Shown: positions 33,513 through 45,930, numbered from the stretch's first letter. The stretch is 64,000 nucleotides of DNA from Riptortus pedestris (GCA_019009955.1 CM032228.1:66208501-66272500); one strand, 5' to 3'. Translations and numbers: made by a program. The notes: a model not told the origin generated them from the sequence alone.

Positions 33513-34420
33513 GTCCATCACGCAGGGGCTGCGTAAACTAAGCAGGTTTCCCAAGCGAAGGTTTACAATAGATTAATCTGCATACTGCTAACACCACCTT
33601 GAATATTAATGAGTACATACAAACGGTAATGAGAAGTCGTTCAGTCAGTTTGCAAGTTAGTAATCTCTACATCGAAAAGCGCCTAAGTTGTAAACAAACA
33701 CGTCAGCCAACCTCCCAGAGCTGAATAGATAGATAGAAATATTCTGGACCGGAAAGAATAACAATTAATGAAATATATCTGCATATAACATCTTAATTTT
33801 ATTGAAACCTTATTTTCTGTAGCTAGTGCTGTAATCTCTAATGAATCAGAATAATTTTTATCTTAATCACTCAACAGATCATCAGAAAGTATTTGCATAT
33901 ATCTCACCGAGTAAATGTTCAAAGAAAATAATATTTGGCATTTAACCATGTAATGAAGTGGTTCATGACATAACATTTTATTGTTAATATGACATTCATA
34001 GAAGTGGAGGTTTACTGATGGCAAAAAGAATCTCCGTCAATATTTAAGATAGGAAATAAATTTATATAAAAATATTTACATTAAATTTCATTATAAACAA
34101 TATTAGTACTTTACCATTTTCCGATCCGACGCATAATAACGGAGATTTTCGAATTTTCGAAATTCCTCCCCCTAAAACCCCCCTTTACACTTGTTCGATT
34201 TCAGCCAATATCGAAGGACATCTTTCTTTTTACATAAAACGGTGAAATGTCAAGTTTGGTAACGAGCAAACTAAAATTGCGACAGCTAGAGTGTTAACAG
34301 ACATATATATAATTTTGAACGGACCTCATTTTCGTCATCTTCTGGGTAGGATTGATGAACATTTGAAGACATTATTTCGGAAAATCGCGTAATGAGAGAG
34401 AATCTTAAGGGAAATCTGTT
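33513..34420 (-). mobile_element. T-site family copy H (long subfamily, near full length)
   Basis: The plus strand reads GTCCATCACGCAGGGGCTGC, AAGCAGGTTTCCC, the long-subfamily body, then CATAATAACGGAGATTTTCG, a C-rich tract, GCGACAGCTAGAGTGTTAAC and ACGGACCTCATTTTCGTC. It ends with a partly deleted 5' end, CTTAAGGGAAATCTG. The (TA)n core is very short here. Confidence 0.85.
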
Positions 34421-35395
34421 GAAACTGCCATAGGCAAACACTATTGACCGCCGCCGTATTACTATGACGGGTGTTCTACTCTGTCAATTATCACCCACGC
34501 CCGGGCCTACGAGAGGAATCACACGCTTGATGCCGTCATTAGATTCTGATTTTGACGTAAGAGAGAGATTTCATTAGGCCTGACGTCAGATTATCAGCGC
34601 TACAGCCGCATTTGGGAAATACGATAACCAGTGTCGAGATGAGATTTACAATCGATTCCTATTACGACATCAGGTATAAACGTTTATTCCCAATGACTGT
34701 AACATTAGTCAACCGCTCATAATGAAATGTGGCTTAGAACATGCAAAATGCATGTACGAAAAAAATCGTTGCAGGAAATTTGCAGCAAAAAACTTTCTTC
34801 AATGAAAAAAATAATCTCCGGAGTTAGTGTTGTAAATTTATAAATAAAATTCTCTCCTTTTCACAAGAATGAAATATGAAAATTTCAAAAATAATTTTGT
34901 TATACGTCCAATTCTTCCTCTGTAACTAACTGCAGACTAAGTTCTTTGATGTTGAACGTTTTTAAAGCGTATTAAGGAAAATTCGATTTATTTATTAAGG
35001 TTTTGACCTTAAGATTATGAACTTCCCATTGTACTAACTTTTCTTCCTTCACTATATTCAATTTATAGTACGATATAATAAAAATATTATTTAATAGACT
35101 CAGCCAAGAATTTTATGGAGTACATTCTCGAGTTTATTACACAAGTATGGAATTATCACAAACTTCTTTGACAAATAAAACATTGACCAAATAGAGCACA
35201 CATGAATAACACTTACCAAGGAGATATGATTTAGATCTTTTTAATTGAAATTATCCTGTACGTTATCCAACTATAAGGACCTTATTAGTATTTTGTTATC
35301 AATTGTAAAGAGGATGGAAGATGGCAGTGGTGCAAATTATAACAAAATGTATTACAATTCTAGAAAGGCCAGTTATAAAACAAGGATCGCTCACT
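34421..35395. other. Intergenic DNA with a GC-richer island
   Basis: Positions 34435-34640 are conspicuously GC-richer (CCGCCGCCGTATTACTATGA; GGCCTGACGTCAGATTA, which contains a CRE-like TGACGTCA) and non-repetitive within the window. The remainder is AT-rich without features. Confidence 0.35.
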
Positions 35396-35810
35396 AGTTT
35401 TAGCAGATCTCCCTTAAAGAATATCAGTCATTGAAGTTGTCCACATGACGCGATATTAAAAATAATATATCCTCAAACATATATCGAACTTTCAAAGCTG
35501 CAAGACAATTCAACTACATAAAACATATAGTCTTAACAGAATGACATTTCTTGAAATATCTTCAGCCAAACGTTAGGATTTTTGGGAATTTTGACTGCCT
35601 GCTACTCCAATGGAGAGTTGAGTGTTGAAATCTCCAGGAAGTAATTGCATTAACCCAATTAAGGCTTTCCATATTCCAAGCATTATTTGCAGATTCCTCC
35701 TGAGATGTCAGCTATTGAGGTTGTACTCATGGTGCAATTTTCAAAAAAATAATGCAAATGCACATTGATTACCTAAGACACGATGAAAATGAGTGTCGGT
35801 CGTAATTTTT
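35396..35810 (+). mobile_element. Two 5'-end fragments of the T-site family
   Basis: 35396-35480 has TTTTAGCAGATCTCCCTTAA and CATGACGCGAT. 35690-35800 has CAGATTCCTCCTGAGATGTC, GCTATTGAGGTTGTACTCAT and ATGAAAATGAG. Both are diverged and lack the body and 3' end. Confidence 0.65.
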
Positions 35811-37236
35811 TGTAAAGTATTTTTATGAACTATTCCAATTACTAACTTTTATATGAAACTTATCTTCGTCGAATCTAAAATGACGGAAGGTCAATAAATG
35901 AAAACACGTGAAATATGTTCCACTGATTTATTTTTGCTCTTCATGTTTGGCATTCTTAATGATGCGTCTTCAGGAGAAATACACTTATTGTGAATGAATG
36001 AAGTCCGCGAAAAGTGAAGCAAGCGTGCGCCAGTCGATAATTTCACCCGCCGTCCACTCATCCTTGCTCTGGACTGGGGACCTCGCTGCCAGCGAATCCA
36101 GCGGGGACCGACAGGAAAGGGCAAGAAGACAGACCAGAACAAGATGGAAGCCTAGTGCGGAACGTAAAGGATAGCTTCTCATCGCAGGTAACCCCCCCCC
36201 AAAAAAAATGTGCGAGTAGGCGCAAAAAGGCCCGTCGGGCGATCTAGCTGAGAAGCGAGGAAGAACTATGAATAGGAGAAGAGCTATGTATGAAGATTTG
36301 AATCACGTAAGTACTTACATTCAAAATCGCAACTTCAAATCCCATATGTGCATAAACAGTTCCCCTTTTTTTTCTTTTTTTGGGTTTCCCCATGCCAGCG
36401 GTCTCCATTTATTAAGATATATCAAATTTTGAATAGCTAAATTGGGCCAGGTAACTTAGCCTAGCTCACCGAGCACAGCTAAGCATAAAAGTCCAATATT
36501 TAGGGGATTTAGTTTAAGTCCAAAAATTCCTAGGGACACCCGCAGCTGCGACTCCTTTGCCTCTATTCAGAGAAGTGGCAGCAAGAGCCTAATTAACTCG
36601 CCTACATATCTAAAGCCTAAATACTAACCTAAACTCACATAAACAATACATATATACATATAATTTACAAATAAATACATTTTTACTTCGTTTTCAACAC
36701 CTCTTGGGCAAAGGTCCTGAAGGCTGAAAATATATCTGCGTCGTTTACCAACATATGGTAACTCTCAGAAGGCCAATTCACATATGAGGCGTTTCCCCGA
36801 CATATAAGGCGTAGCCGACCTTCATCAGATGCAGAGGAGACCCATCAATAAATTAATCACCATCATCTTCCTCAATTATCACTACAACTAACACACTAAC
36901 CATAATTGTCCCCGAAATAGGCTTACCCCATAACCATTGTACAGTACCATAATTTATAACGGCAATTTTCTCATAATTACATCTAATCTATCAAACCTAT
37001 ACTGCCCACTCTCTCTCAAATTCACAAATTGGGCGAAGGGGCCTCTCCCTATGCTCATTTTTATGGGAAGCCTCATCGACCCCGAAACACTTATAAAAAA
37101 TAAAAGATCGACCTTGCCTCCAAGGCGGTCTCTTGAAGACTGACAAAAATGGAGATGTACCACACCAATCGATTTGGAATCGGAATTTTGAATTCAAGTT
37201 TTAAAAAGTCGATTGTAGAAGTTATTATTTTTAGTT
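35811..37236. other. Intergenic DNA of mixed complexity
   Basis: Positions 36000-36270 are GC-richer and non-repetitive. 36380-36730 is a moderately complex stretch with many TAA/CTAA motifs. Open frames on both strands overlap each other (35891-36182; 36937-37197) and match nothing I recognise. Confidence 0.3.
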
Positions 37237-37838
37237 TTAGCAGATTTCCTTTAAGGGAAATCAGCTATTGAGGTCGTACTCATGACGCGATTTTCAACAA
37301 ATTTCTTCAAACGTCCATCGATCCTACCCAGAAGATGACGTAAATGAGGTCCGTTCAAAATTATATAAATATATATATTTATCTGTTAACGCTCTAGCGG
37401 TCGCAATTTTTGTTTGATCTTTACCAAACTCGGTATTTAAACGTATTATGCTAAAAGACAGATCAAGTTCGTTAACGGACCTGCTGAAATCGGACCAGTG
37501 GGAGGGGGGGTTTAGAGGGGGGACTTTCGAAAATTCAAAATATCTCCGTTTCCTTACGGCGGATCAAAAATTGTATAGAACCAATCTGATTGTAAATTAA
37601 ATTTACTATTAATATTGTTCTATACATTTATTCTCTATCTTGAATGTTAACCAAGATATTCGCATTTGTATTAATTGTATCGGACGAAATGATATCGGCC
37701 AACTTCGGGTCTAGTCGTGAGTTCCCGTCAAAAGCTAGTTCGGCCGTTTCCATAACTGTTGAACTCTCGTGAAATTTCTCTATTGTAAAACTTCATGTGG
37801 GAAATCTGCTTAGTTTACGCAGCCCCTGCTTAACGGAC
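37237..37838 (+). mobile_element. T-site family copy J (full length, short subfamily)
   Basis: TTTTAGCAGATTTCCTTTAA at the left, a short TA core at about 37365, GCTCTAGCGGTCGCAATTT, GAAATCGGACCAGTGGGAGG, AACCAAGATATTCGC, GAAATTTCTCTATTG, GGGAAATCTGC and a terminal hairpin ending AACGGAC, then A and Ts. Confidence 0.9.
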
Positions 37839-38360
37839 TATTTTTTCAGAAATGCAAAAGCTATCTATCTAAGCGCCACATTTTTTGATGAGACATTGTG
37901 TTTGTATCTAATTTTTCAATAGTGGTTAGTTGTATTAAGAGCAATAAATTCAATTTGTAAGGTTGCTTAAAGCACAAATTAGTATATATTGATCTTTGGG
38001 CTATTATTGTGATAACCTGCGTGTCATCGGTTAAATTTCATATTTTTCTATCCTTATTCGTTTTAAATAAATTATACTCATTTGTGTAATTATACCATTT
38101 GAGATAAATATCGTTCAAAGAAAACAGTTAGTTATATTTCGCGTGTCAACACCATTTTCTCGTGACAGATATACTTTGAGCAACATGATAGCTCTTATTT
38201 TTCATGACAAGCAAAACTAGGCTTCATGAGCAGAAATAAAGGCGTATTTAGTCATTTATAAGGAATTACGTAACATGAATTATTAAATTTGAAAATAAAT
38301 GTAATCTTTATTAGCCTAAGTTCGATTAAATTTTTTTATCATAAATTTACTACGTTCATC
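37839..38360 (+). repeat. Near-identical ~0.5-kb block (copy 2)
   Basis: Partner of 30859-31377. Identity ends at ACGTTCATCA, where this copy meets a 5'-truncated SINE. Confidence 0.85.
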
Positions 38361-38364
38361 ACGT

Positions 38365-38514
38365 ATCACGAGTGGCGAGTTCGATTCCCGCCAGGGCAAT
38401 ATGAATTTATTTAGTCACGAACTCCTTCGTCCCACCTTGGCTAGGAAAGGGTGGTATCCAGTCCCAAATAGCTATAGTTACGAATAGTGGTCGTTAATAA
38501 ATAATAATAATAAA
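38365..38514 (+). repeat. tRNA-derived SINE, 5'-truncated
   Basis: Begins at GAGTGGCGAGTTCGATTCCC (B-box region) and ends with an (AAT)n tail. Confidence 0.8.
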
Positions 38515-39360
38515 AACATCATTGGTCTGTAACGCCACCACAATTTGGCGGGGAACATGGATTTCAAGTAGACTTCTTGACACTCCAAGATACCCATGTG
38601 ATTGGTCTCGCATTCATATGCACTTGAGGTAACTTAATTTAATATAGCACAACTTTGTATGACAATTCATCAATTATTACAATATTACCATAAAAAAGTA
38701 AGTAAAAAAATAATATTTTAATAACAATGAAAGGTGCTGGAGGGATAAGAAGAAGAAAAAAGACCAAAATATTCCAGCCCTGTATAAGATAAGGAAAATA
38801 AGGATGGAAATATGATAATACCCTTTAGAGGCGGACTGGCAAGATAAGGATTGTTCGATCATGCTCCATCATAATATCAAGGAAGCATCATATCCATAAA
38901 CATTCCTCCCTATAGCACTAGATTTAATCATTTATTTTAGGGTGCCAGTTCCTTCCTCGATATCGTGTTTAAAATGCAAAATTTTATTATGTAATAAATA
39001 TAAAAGCTTTTGAATATTGGCTGTTTTCTTCAAGTATATTGGTTATCAATGAGTCTACATAATTCCAACGTTAATAGCTGAGTAAACATAATGATCGTCA
39101 AACTCATTCTTTTATAAATATAGGATTCTTTCTGAGTCAGCTGTCTCGTTCAGGCTTTTATTCTTGTCGATTATCCACCGCAATCGAGCTGACGTCTGCG
39201 AGCACATGGTTTTTCTTTTCAATAGTTCCTTGAACGAAGTAAAGAAAGTATTTTAAGCACAACAATTTTGGTTTTCATATTTCAAAAGAGAAAATTTAAA
39301 TATTTAGAATAAGGTAAAATATCGAGTCTGGTAATGTTCATACTGATGGACTGCTAGAGC
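38515..39360. other. AT-rich intergenic DNA
   Basis: Nothing recognised. A T-site core relic (ATATCGAGTCTGGTAATG, CTAGAGCAGCAACAGAC) begins at about 39310. Confidence 0.4.
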
Positions 39361-39372
39361 AGCAACAGACAA

Positions 39373-39374
<2 letters not shown>

Positions 39375-39421
<47 letters not shown>
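39375..39421. repeat. (TA)n microsatellite
   Basis: TA run following the T-site core relic. Confidence 0.9.
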
Positions 39422-39424
<3 letters not shown>

Positions 39425-39586
39425 GGGTATATACCATGGAATGGTATATTATCTTTTGTTGATTTTACTATAATATGACTATTGTTATTATATTATATAA
39501 TAACTGTCATTATACTATATTACAAAAATTTTCATATTGCATTAAAACTATTATGTTGTTTTACAACTATTATTATATAATATTTG

Positions 39587-39742
39587 CGATTTCGATTCTC
39601 GCCTGGGCAGGGGAATTTATTTAGTGACAAAATTCATTAAATAAAACCCTAAGTCCCACCCAGGTTAGAAAAGGGTGGTAACCTGTAGATAACCCGTCCT
39701 AATTAGCCTAAGTTGCAAAACGTGGATGTTAATAAATAATTT
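39587..39742 (+). repeat. tRNA-derived SINE, 5'-truncated
   Basis: GCGATTTCGATTCTCGCCTG through AACCTGTAGATAACCCGTC to a TTAATAAATAA tail. It sits next to AT-rich sequence resembling the 102-bp array unit at 50-51 kb (TTCATATTGCATTAAAACTA). Confidence 0.8.
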
Positions 39743-39837
39743 AATTTTATATAATATTACAATTACAATCACAATGTAATAAAGCTAATATCATATTATT
39801 ACTATAATTTTAACATTACATGAGTATTATATAATTT

Positions 39838-39965
39838 ATGGTGTTCTAGAGTATTATGCATGTATAAATATGTTTATAAGTATGATCTATATGTAGATAT
39901 TGTATTGTATTGAGGTGTGTTTATGGTATTATGTTACAATATATGGTGCTCAGATTGTCTATGTC
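39838..39965 (-). pseudogene. Penelope-like element, 3' part (interrupted)
   Basis: Matches 51290-51400 of the second Penelope-like relic (plus-strand GAGGTGTGTTTATGGTATTA, TGTTACAATATATG, TTGTCTATGTC). The element continues at 41206 after a nested LINE. Confidence 0.7.
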
Positions 39966-39974
39966 AAAGAAATG

Positions 39975-39976
<2 letters not shown>

Positions 39977-40021
<45 letters not shown>
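39977..40021. repeat. (TA)n at the LINE insertion junction
   Basis: TA run at the 5' boundary of the nested LINE. The equivalent unoccupied position in the other Penelope-like copy (about 51417-51424) reads ACTATATATAGC. Confidence 0.9.
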
Positions 40022-40023
<2 letters not shown>

Positions 40024-40621
40024 TGTTGTGGCTACCAGGACATCAGAATATTGGACGAAGCACTGAAGTTGACATGGTCGCAAAATTAACGACAAAAAAC
40101 ACCAATACTGACATTAAAAAAATAACTTCGGACGACCTACAAAACTACATTAAATCTATCATACTCCAAGAATGGCAACAGGACTGGTTACTAACAGACA
40201 ACAAACTGAGACAAATTAAAACTACAGTTAAAACATGGAGTGACAAATTTGAAGTATTTACACGGAGAGACGAAGTAGTCCTTACGAGACTACGTATAGG
40301 TCATTCTTTCCTTACTCATGGTTACCTATTTCAAAAGAAAAGAATGCCTAACTGCAATGTGTGGAATGCTCCGCTTGCAATAAAACACATACTAACAGGC
40401 TGCAAAAGACGTGACCATCTAAAGATCCCTCATGACTTACACGACTTACTTACTGAAGGTAGCCCACACATACCCATAATACTCCAACATTTACATGACA
40501 TCAACATATAATCACAAATTTAGAATTGTTACATTTTAAAATCCTTTTTAATCCTTCTTAAATTAAATATTTTAAATTCCAGCTAAACCGTTTTACTGTG
40601 TGCTTATGTGTGTGTATGTGC

Positions 40622-40660
<39 letters not shown>

Positions 40661-41205
40661 CGTGCGTGTAAGTGTGTGTGCCTGCACGCGTATGTGTGCG
40701 TGTGCATGCGAGCGTGAGTGATAAAGAAAGTGAGAGCATATGATTGTAAATATTTTAAGTGTTAGAAATCTTCATTTTATTGTACATACTAATTTATATT
40801 TATTTGATTTTAGTTTAGTTTTTATCCATTGAAATTATATAATTGTTTACGTAATTTTATTAGTCTTTAGAGTCTTTGTTTTTGAACTTAATGTTTTGTT
40901 TTTGTTTATTTATTTCATTTGTTATTTTGTGTTTATTGTTGTTTTTCGTTGTTTTTCGTTGTTTTGTTATTTGATTGCGTTCTATTATTTAGTTGAGTTT
41001 TATTTAGTTGTGTTTTGTTATATTGTTGCGTTCTGTTATTTAGTCGAGTTTTGTTATTAGTTTGCGTTCTTATTTTGTATTATTTAATTTTTTCTTGTTT
41101 CTATTTTCATTTTGCATTTTGTTTATATAAATTGTTTTTGTTGTTTTTATGAGCAATATCGCCTCGCTGCGAACGCACCAAAATAAAATAAATAAATAAA
41201 TAAAT
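40021..41205 (+). mobile_element. 5'-truncated RNase-H-bearing LINE, nested in a Penelope-like element
   Basis: The frame is open to 40511 (about 163 element codons; the upstream codons of the longer frame are microsatellite and host DNA). It starts at the third RNase H motif, LLWLPGHQNIG...DMVAK (His and Asp present). It continues with LQEWQQDWL, RRDEVVLTRLRIGHSF, LTHGYLF and PNCNVW...IKHILTGC. The second cysteine of the terminal C-x2-C is Trp, so the finger is damaged. The 3' UTR is 0.7 kb and TTG/TTTTG-rich with a (GT)n run at about 40615-40690. It ends GCAATATCGCC...ACC followed by (AAAT)n at 41180-41205. It lacks RT and endonuclease, so it is a dead insertion. Confidence 0.85.
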
Positions 41206-41735
41206 ATATATATCATTTCTTTCAACAGTCTTTTAGATTTCTTGGGTTCTGTGTCTAATATCTGTGTTTCGCTGTATGTAAATTGGTGGTCATTGTTAAT
41301 ACTGTATTGGACTAATGTACCTATGTATACCATGTCGCAAGTTTTGCAGGGTATTTTAAAAATAACGATTTTTTATTTTTGTTGAGTTGAGTTTAGAATA
41401 TATTTCTCTGTACCTATGCAGTTTTGTTTTGTTTTTGTAGCTGATTTTTATGCCATTGTTGCCCAGTACGTTTGCTAATCTTTAAGATAGGCCTTTGGCA
41501 TAAGTGATTGAATGGAATTTGTGTTGGTTAGTACATTGATGTTGGTTGTTACTGGTAGAGTTTTGTGTGCTAGTATGTGTTTGGTTGTCTGTTTTGTTTG
41601 GCTACTGTATGGTGCGATTTATTAGTTTATTGGAGAAGTTGTTGTTTTTAGTACTTCATTTACTAATTTTAATGTACTGTGTTCTGGTAAATACAAATAA
41701 CATAAATACTACTCTGTTACAATGTATTTAAATAA
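41206..41735 (-). pseudogene. Penelope-like element, C-terminal GIY-YIG endonuclease region
   Basis: The minus strand reads IFKIPCKTCDMVYIGT, then LVQYSINNDHQFTYSETQIL and EPKKSKRLLKEM. These are the GIY-YIG nuclease landmarks of canonical Penelope-like retroelements: IPC..C, YIG, H-x-F/I, and the late Glu in KR..KE. About 25 codons between YIGT and LVQ, present in the copy at 51.5 kb, are deleted, removing the Arg helix. Upstream (toward 41735) AKGLS and NVLGNNGIKISYKNK match the linker after the RT domain but with frameshifts. The frame is broken at 41206 by the nested LINE. Confidence 0.8.
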
Positions 41736-41747
41736 CAATGTGCAATA

Positions 41748-41914
<167 letters not shown>

Positions 41915-42294
41915 GAACTTTTTTACAACACTGAAGATGAGAAAATATAAATTTCGATTATATATTATACATAATATTATAAAATATATATAAATATGGG
42001 CATGGACTAAAACTTATTTTATCAACATTGACTGAAAACCTCAAAAACCACATTATCAATATATATATATAACTGCTCAAAAGTGAATAGGGATATTGGC
42101 TGTTTTGTGGTATGTATGGGGCCTAGCATATTTTTTTTTTATTATAAATACCATTAATATTTATTAGAAATTATTGTCTTTTTCCCCCACAAAAAATAAA
42201 TTTAATTAAGATCGATTTAATTAAAATTAATAGGATAAGAATAAATAACTAATATCCCTATTTATTTTTGATTGCAGGATATATACTCACATAA

Positions 42295-42400
42295 TTTTGA
42301 ACGGACCTCATTTTTGTTATATCGATTTGAGAAAAATTTCTGAAAATCACATTATGAGTACAGTGCCTCATAATCGCCTCAAAAGCTGATTTCATTTTCA
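42295..42400 (-). mobile_element. T-site family fragment (5' end region)
   Basis: Plus strand: ATAATTTTGAACGGACCTCA, GAAAATCACATTATGAGTAC and AAAAGCTGATTTC. Diverged, without the terminal palindrome. Confidence 0.6.
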
Positions 42401-42559
42401 TTATACTTGTTTACTAAATTTACCTTAAAAGGCAATAATAACAATTTTTAATATTGAACGAAAAACAATAAAGAATGGTAAAATTAAGTAATACAGCATT
42501 AAGATGATCAGAAAAGAATTAGATACTATTTGACAAACTTAGATGAAATTTGGTTTGCC

Positions 42560-43768
42560 ATTGAACATATGCTGCGTACATCTCATTTCATAGAGCACTT
42601 TTTCAGTGAACATACTCTGCATATACGTCACTTCATAGTCCCCCTTTATCTTTCTATATATACTCCGTATATTCCATCTATTAGAGCACTTTGTCAGTGA
42701 TATCGTATATCTGATCTCAAAGAGCATTTCGCCATTAAACAGTTGCTGGTTACATCTCATACCATAGAGCACTTTGTCAGTGTACATATTCTGTATATAC
42801 CTTAGTTCATTGACCACTTTGTCAGTGAACACACTCTGCATGTACCTCACTTCATAGACCACTTCGTCATTGAATATATACTAGTATATTCCATCTCGTA
42901 GTGCATTTCGGCATTGAACATTTGCTGTTTACATCTCATCTCAAAGAACATTTCATTAATGAATATATGCTGCGCATATTTCATCTCAAGAGCACATCGT
43001 TGGTGAAGGTATGCAGCGTATATCTCATCTCAAGAGCACTTTGTTGGTGAACATATACTGCGTATATCTCATCTCAAGAGTACTTCGTTGGTGAACATAT
43101 ACTGCGTATATCTCATCTCAAGAGCACTTCTTTGGTGAACATGTACTGCGTATATCTCATCGTCAAAAGAATTTCGTTGGTGAACATATGCTGAGTATAT
43201 TTCAACTCAAGAGCACTTCGTTGGTGAAGATATGCAGCGTATATCTCATCTCAAGAGCACTTCGTTGGTAAACATATACTGAGTATATTCCATCTCAAGG
43301 GTACTTCGTTGGTGAACATATACTGCGTACATCTCATCTCAAGAGCAGCTCGTTGGTGAACATGTACTGCGTATATCTCATCGTCAAAAGCACTTCGTTA
43401 GTGAACATGTACTGCGTATATCTCATCGTCAAAAGCACTTTGTTGGTGAACATATACTGCGTATTTCTCATCTCAAGAGCACTTCGTTGGTGAACATGTA
43501 CTTTCGCATATCTCATCGTCAAAAGCACTTCGTTGGTGAACATGTACTTTCGCATATCTCATCGTCAAAAGCACTTCGTTGGTGAACATATACTGCGTAT
43601 ATCTCTTCTCAAGAGTAGCTCGTTGGTGAACATATACTGCGTATATCTCATCTCAAGAGCACTTCGTTGGTGAACATATACTGCGTACATCTCATCTCAA
43701 GAGAACTTCGTTGGTGAACATGTACTGCGTATATCTCATCGTCAAAAGCACTTTGATCACTGAAAATG
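42560..43768. repeat. 44/45-bp minisatellite
   Basis: About 27 units of AAGAGCACTTCGTTGGTGAA, CATATACTGCGTATATCTCA, TCTC. A 45-bp variant has CATCGTCAAAAGCAC. Divergence is highest on the left (42560-42960) and lowest at 43000-43740. Minus-strand frames give a 15-residue repeat (YMFTNEVLLTMRYTQ) because of the 45-bp variant. There are no signs of a real protein. Confidence 0.95.
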
Positions 43769-44217
43769 TAAAGCCAAGCTCTAAAAGTGTGGGATAAAGA
43801 TTTCTTTTTATCGATTTCTTCTTCTTTTTTTTGCTCTAATTTACGTTACGTGCCTGGATATTGTGTATTGGAAGGTCCGACAGTTGCGTGTTCGGTTACT
43901 TTAATTATTCTTTTTTTCAATAAACTTTTTATTTCACCTTATCGATTGTTTCGCCTGAGCGATCAGACCGTTTTCAATTACAATTTATTTTAAATACAGG
44001 GCTAAGTGCGACCACTCCTGTAGCATTCAATTTGTAACCTATCTTGTCAGCGACTTTAATTAAATATTTAATACATTGCTTTTGATATAATTAACATTTT
44101 AATTAACTCTACATGTACAGGAGTGTTCACAAAGACTAAGAGATCGCTGTCATATTTACTCATAGACAAAACTGACTTTTGTTCAGAGTGTTTACTGTGT
44201 CCTTTCAAAAAAAAAAA
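43769..44217. other. Intergenic DNA, nothing recognised
   Basis: AT-rich. The 68-codon frame at 43787 has no identifiable domain. Confidence 0.35.
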
Positions 44218-44950
44218 GACCGTCACGCAGGGGCTGCGTAACCTAAGCAGATTTCCCATGTGAAGTTTTACAATAGAGAAATCTGCATACTGGTAACACA
44301 ATACCACCGTGATTAAATACAAACGGTAATGAGAAATCTTTTAGTTAATTAAAATAAATTCCCAATTGAAACGGCTTCTGAATTGTAAGAATAATTTATA
44401 TTTTAATAACTCAAATTTTAGTAGTCCAAGAACTAAAGAAGGGGGGGGGGCGGATGAACAGAACGTATTTGCATAAATCACACAAAGTAACGAAGGTAAG
44501 GTAAGGTTAGAAACGACAGGTACGGTTAGAAGAAGCTTCCACCAGACCCATGACGGAAATGGCCGACCTAATCCGAACTATACCCGACTACAGACTTCAT
44601 AAAAATGCAAATATCTCGGTTAATATTCAAGGTAGAGAATAAATGTATATAACAATATTTATAGTAAATTTAATTTGCTATAAGATTGGTTTATGCAATT
44701 TTTTGATCCGATGCATAATAATGGAGATATTTGGAATTTTCGAAAATCCCCCCCCTCTAACCCCCCCCCCCTCCCTCTGGTCCGATTTCAGCCATTAACG
44801 AACTAGATCTGTCGTTTTACATAAAACGGTTAAATATCGAGTTTCGTAACGATCAAACAAAAATTGCGACCGCTAGAGCGTTAACAACCATATATATATA
44901 TATAATTTTGAACGGACCTCATGTTCGTCATCTTCTGGGTAGGATCGATG
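44218..44950 (-). mobile_element. T-site family copy K (long subfamily, 5'-truncated)
   Basis: Plus strand: GACCGTCACGCAGGGGCTGC, hairpin, AAGCAGATTTCCC, the long-subfamily body closely matching copy B (including the G-run and GGTAAGGTAAGGTTAG), a C-run at 44750-44772, CGCTAGAGCGTTAAC and a short TA core. It ends at GGTAGGATCGATG, where a LINE 3' tail begins, so the 5' 80 bp are lost. Confidence 0.85.
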
Positions 44951-45335
44951 CTTGTGTAAGACGTTAGAAACTTTTAAATAAGTTCTTATTTATTTATTAT
45001 ACATTATTGCTACTTATAGCTTTATTTGTTTTTATAAAATATTTTTTTTTTTAATTTAATATTATGTTTTTGTTTCGTTTTTGGGGGGTTTTATTCGTGT
45101 TTTCGTTTTTCTTTATTGAAGACTTTTCTTTTAAAATTTCTCTGTTTTAACTTTTTTTTTTATTTTATTAGATCTTATTACTTTTAACATTTTCTATACC
45201 ACTAGTTATATCGCCCGGCAGCAACTATCAATTTAAAGATAAACTACATGCAACTTTGGAGTACTTTTACCATTTGTTTATTTTATGAATGGTGTAAATC
45301 GCTCCAAGTTGCGTGACACCAAACAAATTAAATAA
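44951..45335 (+). mobile_element. LINE 3' UTR, 5'-truncated
   Basis: Shares TATCGCCCGGCAGCAACTAT, GGTGTAAATCGCTCCAAG and GACACCAAACAAATTAAATA with the reverse complement of 48798-49150. It ends in an AAATAAATAA tail. No coding sequence remains. Confidence 0.75.
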
Positions 45336-45429
45336 ATAACACTTTTCAGGTGCGTACTGTCAGATTTTATTTTTTTTAATATTTTAGAATTTCTTGAATA
45401 TTTTTTAACATAGAAATGCATTCTTAAAC

Positions 45430-45930
45430 TTCAGGTGGAGTGGTCCGATTTCTGCCAATAACGGATAATATCTTTAGTGACGACTGAAACGGTTAAGTAC
45501 AGAGTACGGTTTAGAACAAATAAGCATTTTTCAAACAAGAACGTGAAATCATAATTGATGACGTCATCGTTCAACGAATTTACATGTATCTTGCATAATA
45601 ACGTAAAGGTCCTATGAAAACAATATTTGGTGTTTAAGGATAGAATAATGATGTTCGTGTTATAACAGATTATTGTTATAACATGAGTAGGAGTGGGGGC
45701 TACTGAAGGCTGAAAACTAAAAATATCTCTGTGAATAAACAACGTAGTGAAAAACACACACACACACACACATTTTGTAATAATTTTGGTTTTATACAAT
45801 TTTTCCATCTGACGTATAATAACGTAGGTGTTTTGAATTATCATAATTCCCTCTTCTTAATCCCCCCCCCTCTCACTGGTCAGATTTATGCTGTCAACGA
45901 TGGCGATCTTTATTACTCTTTTAGCTCTGA
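45430..45930 (-). mobile_element. Diverged T-site internal relic
   Basis: GGTCCGATTTCTGCCAATAA, then AATATCTCTGTGAATAA, CATCTGACGTATAATAACG and CCACTGGTCAGATTTAT-like blocks correspond to the element interior on the minus strand. A (CA)n of 20 bp lies at 45755. Both termini are absent. Confidence 0.5.

Noticed and set aside
39900..40020. N-terminal 40 residues of the 203-codon frame as part of the LINE protein.
   Set aside because: They translate antisense Penelope-like sequence and a (TA)n run. LINE homology begins only at about 40021.
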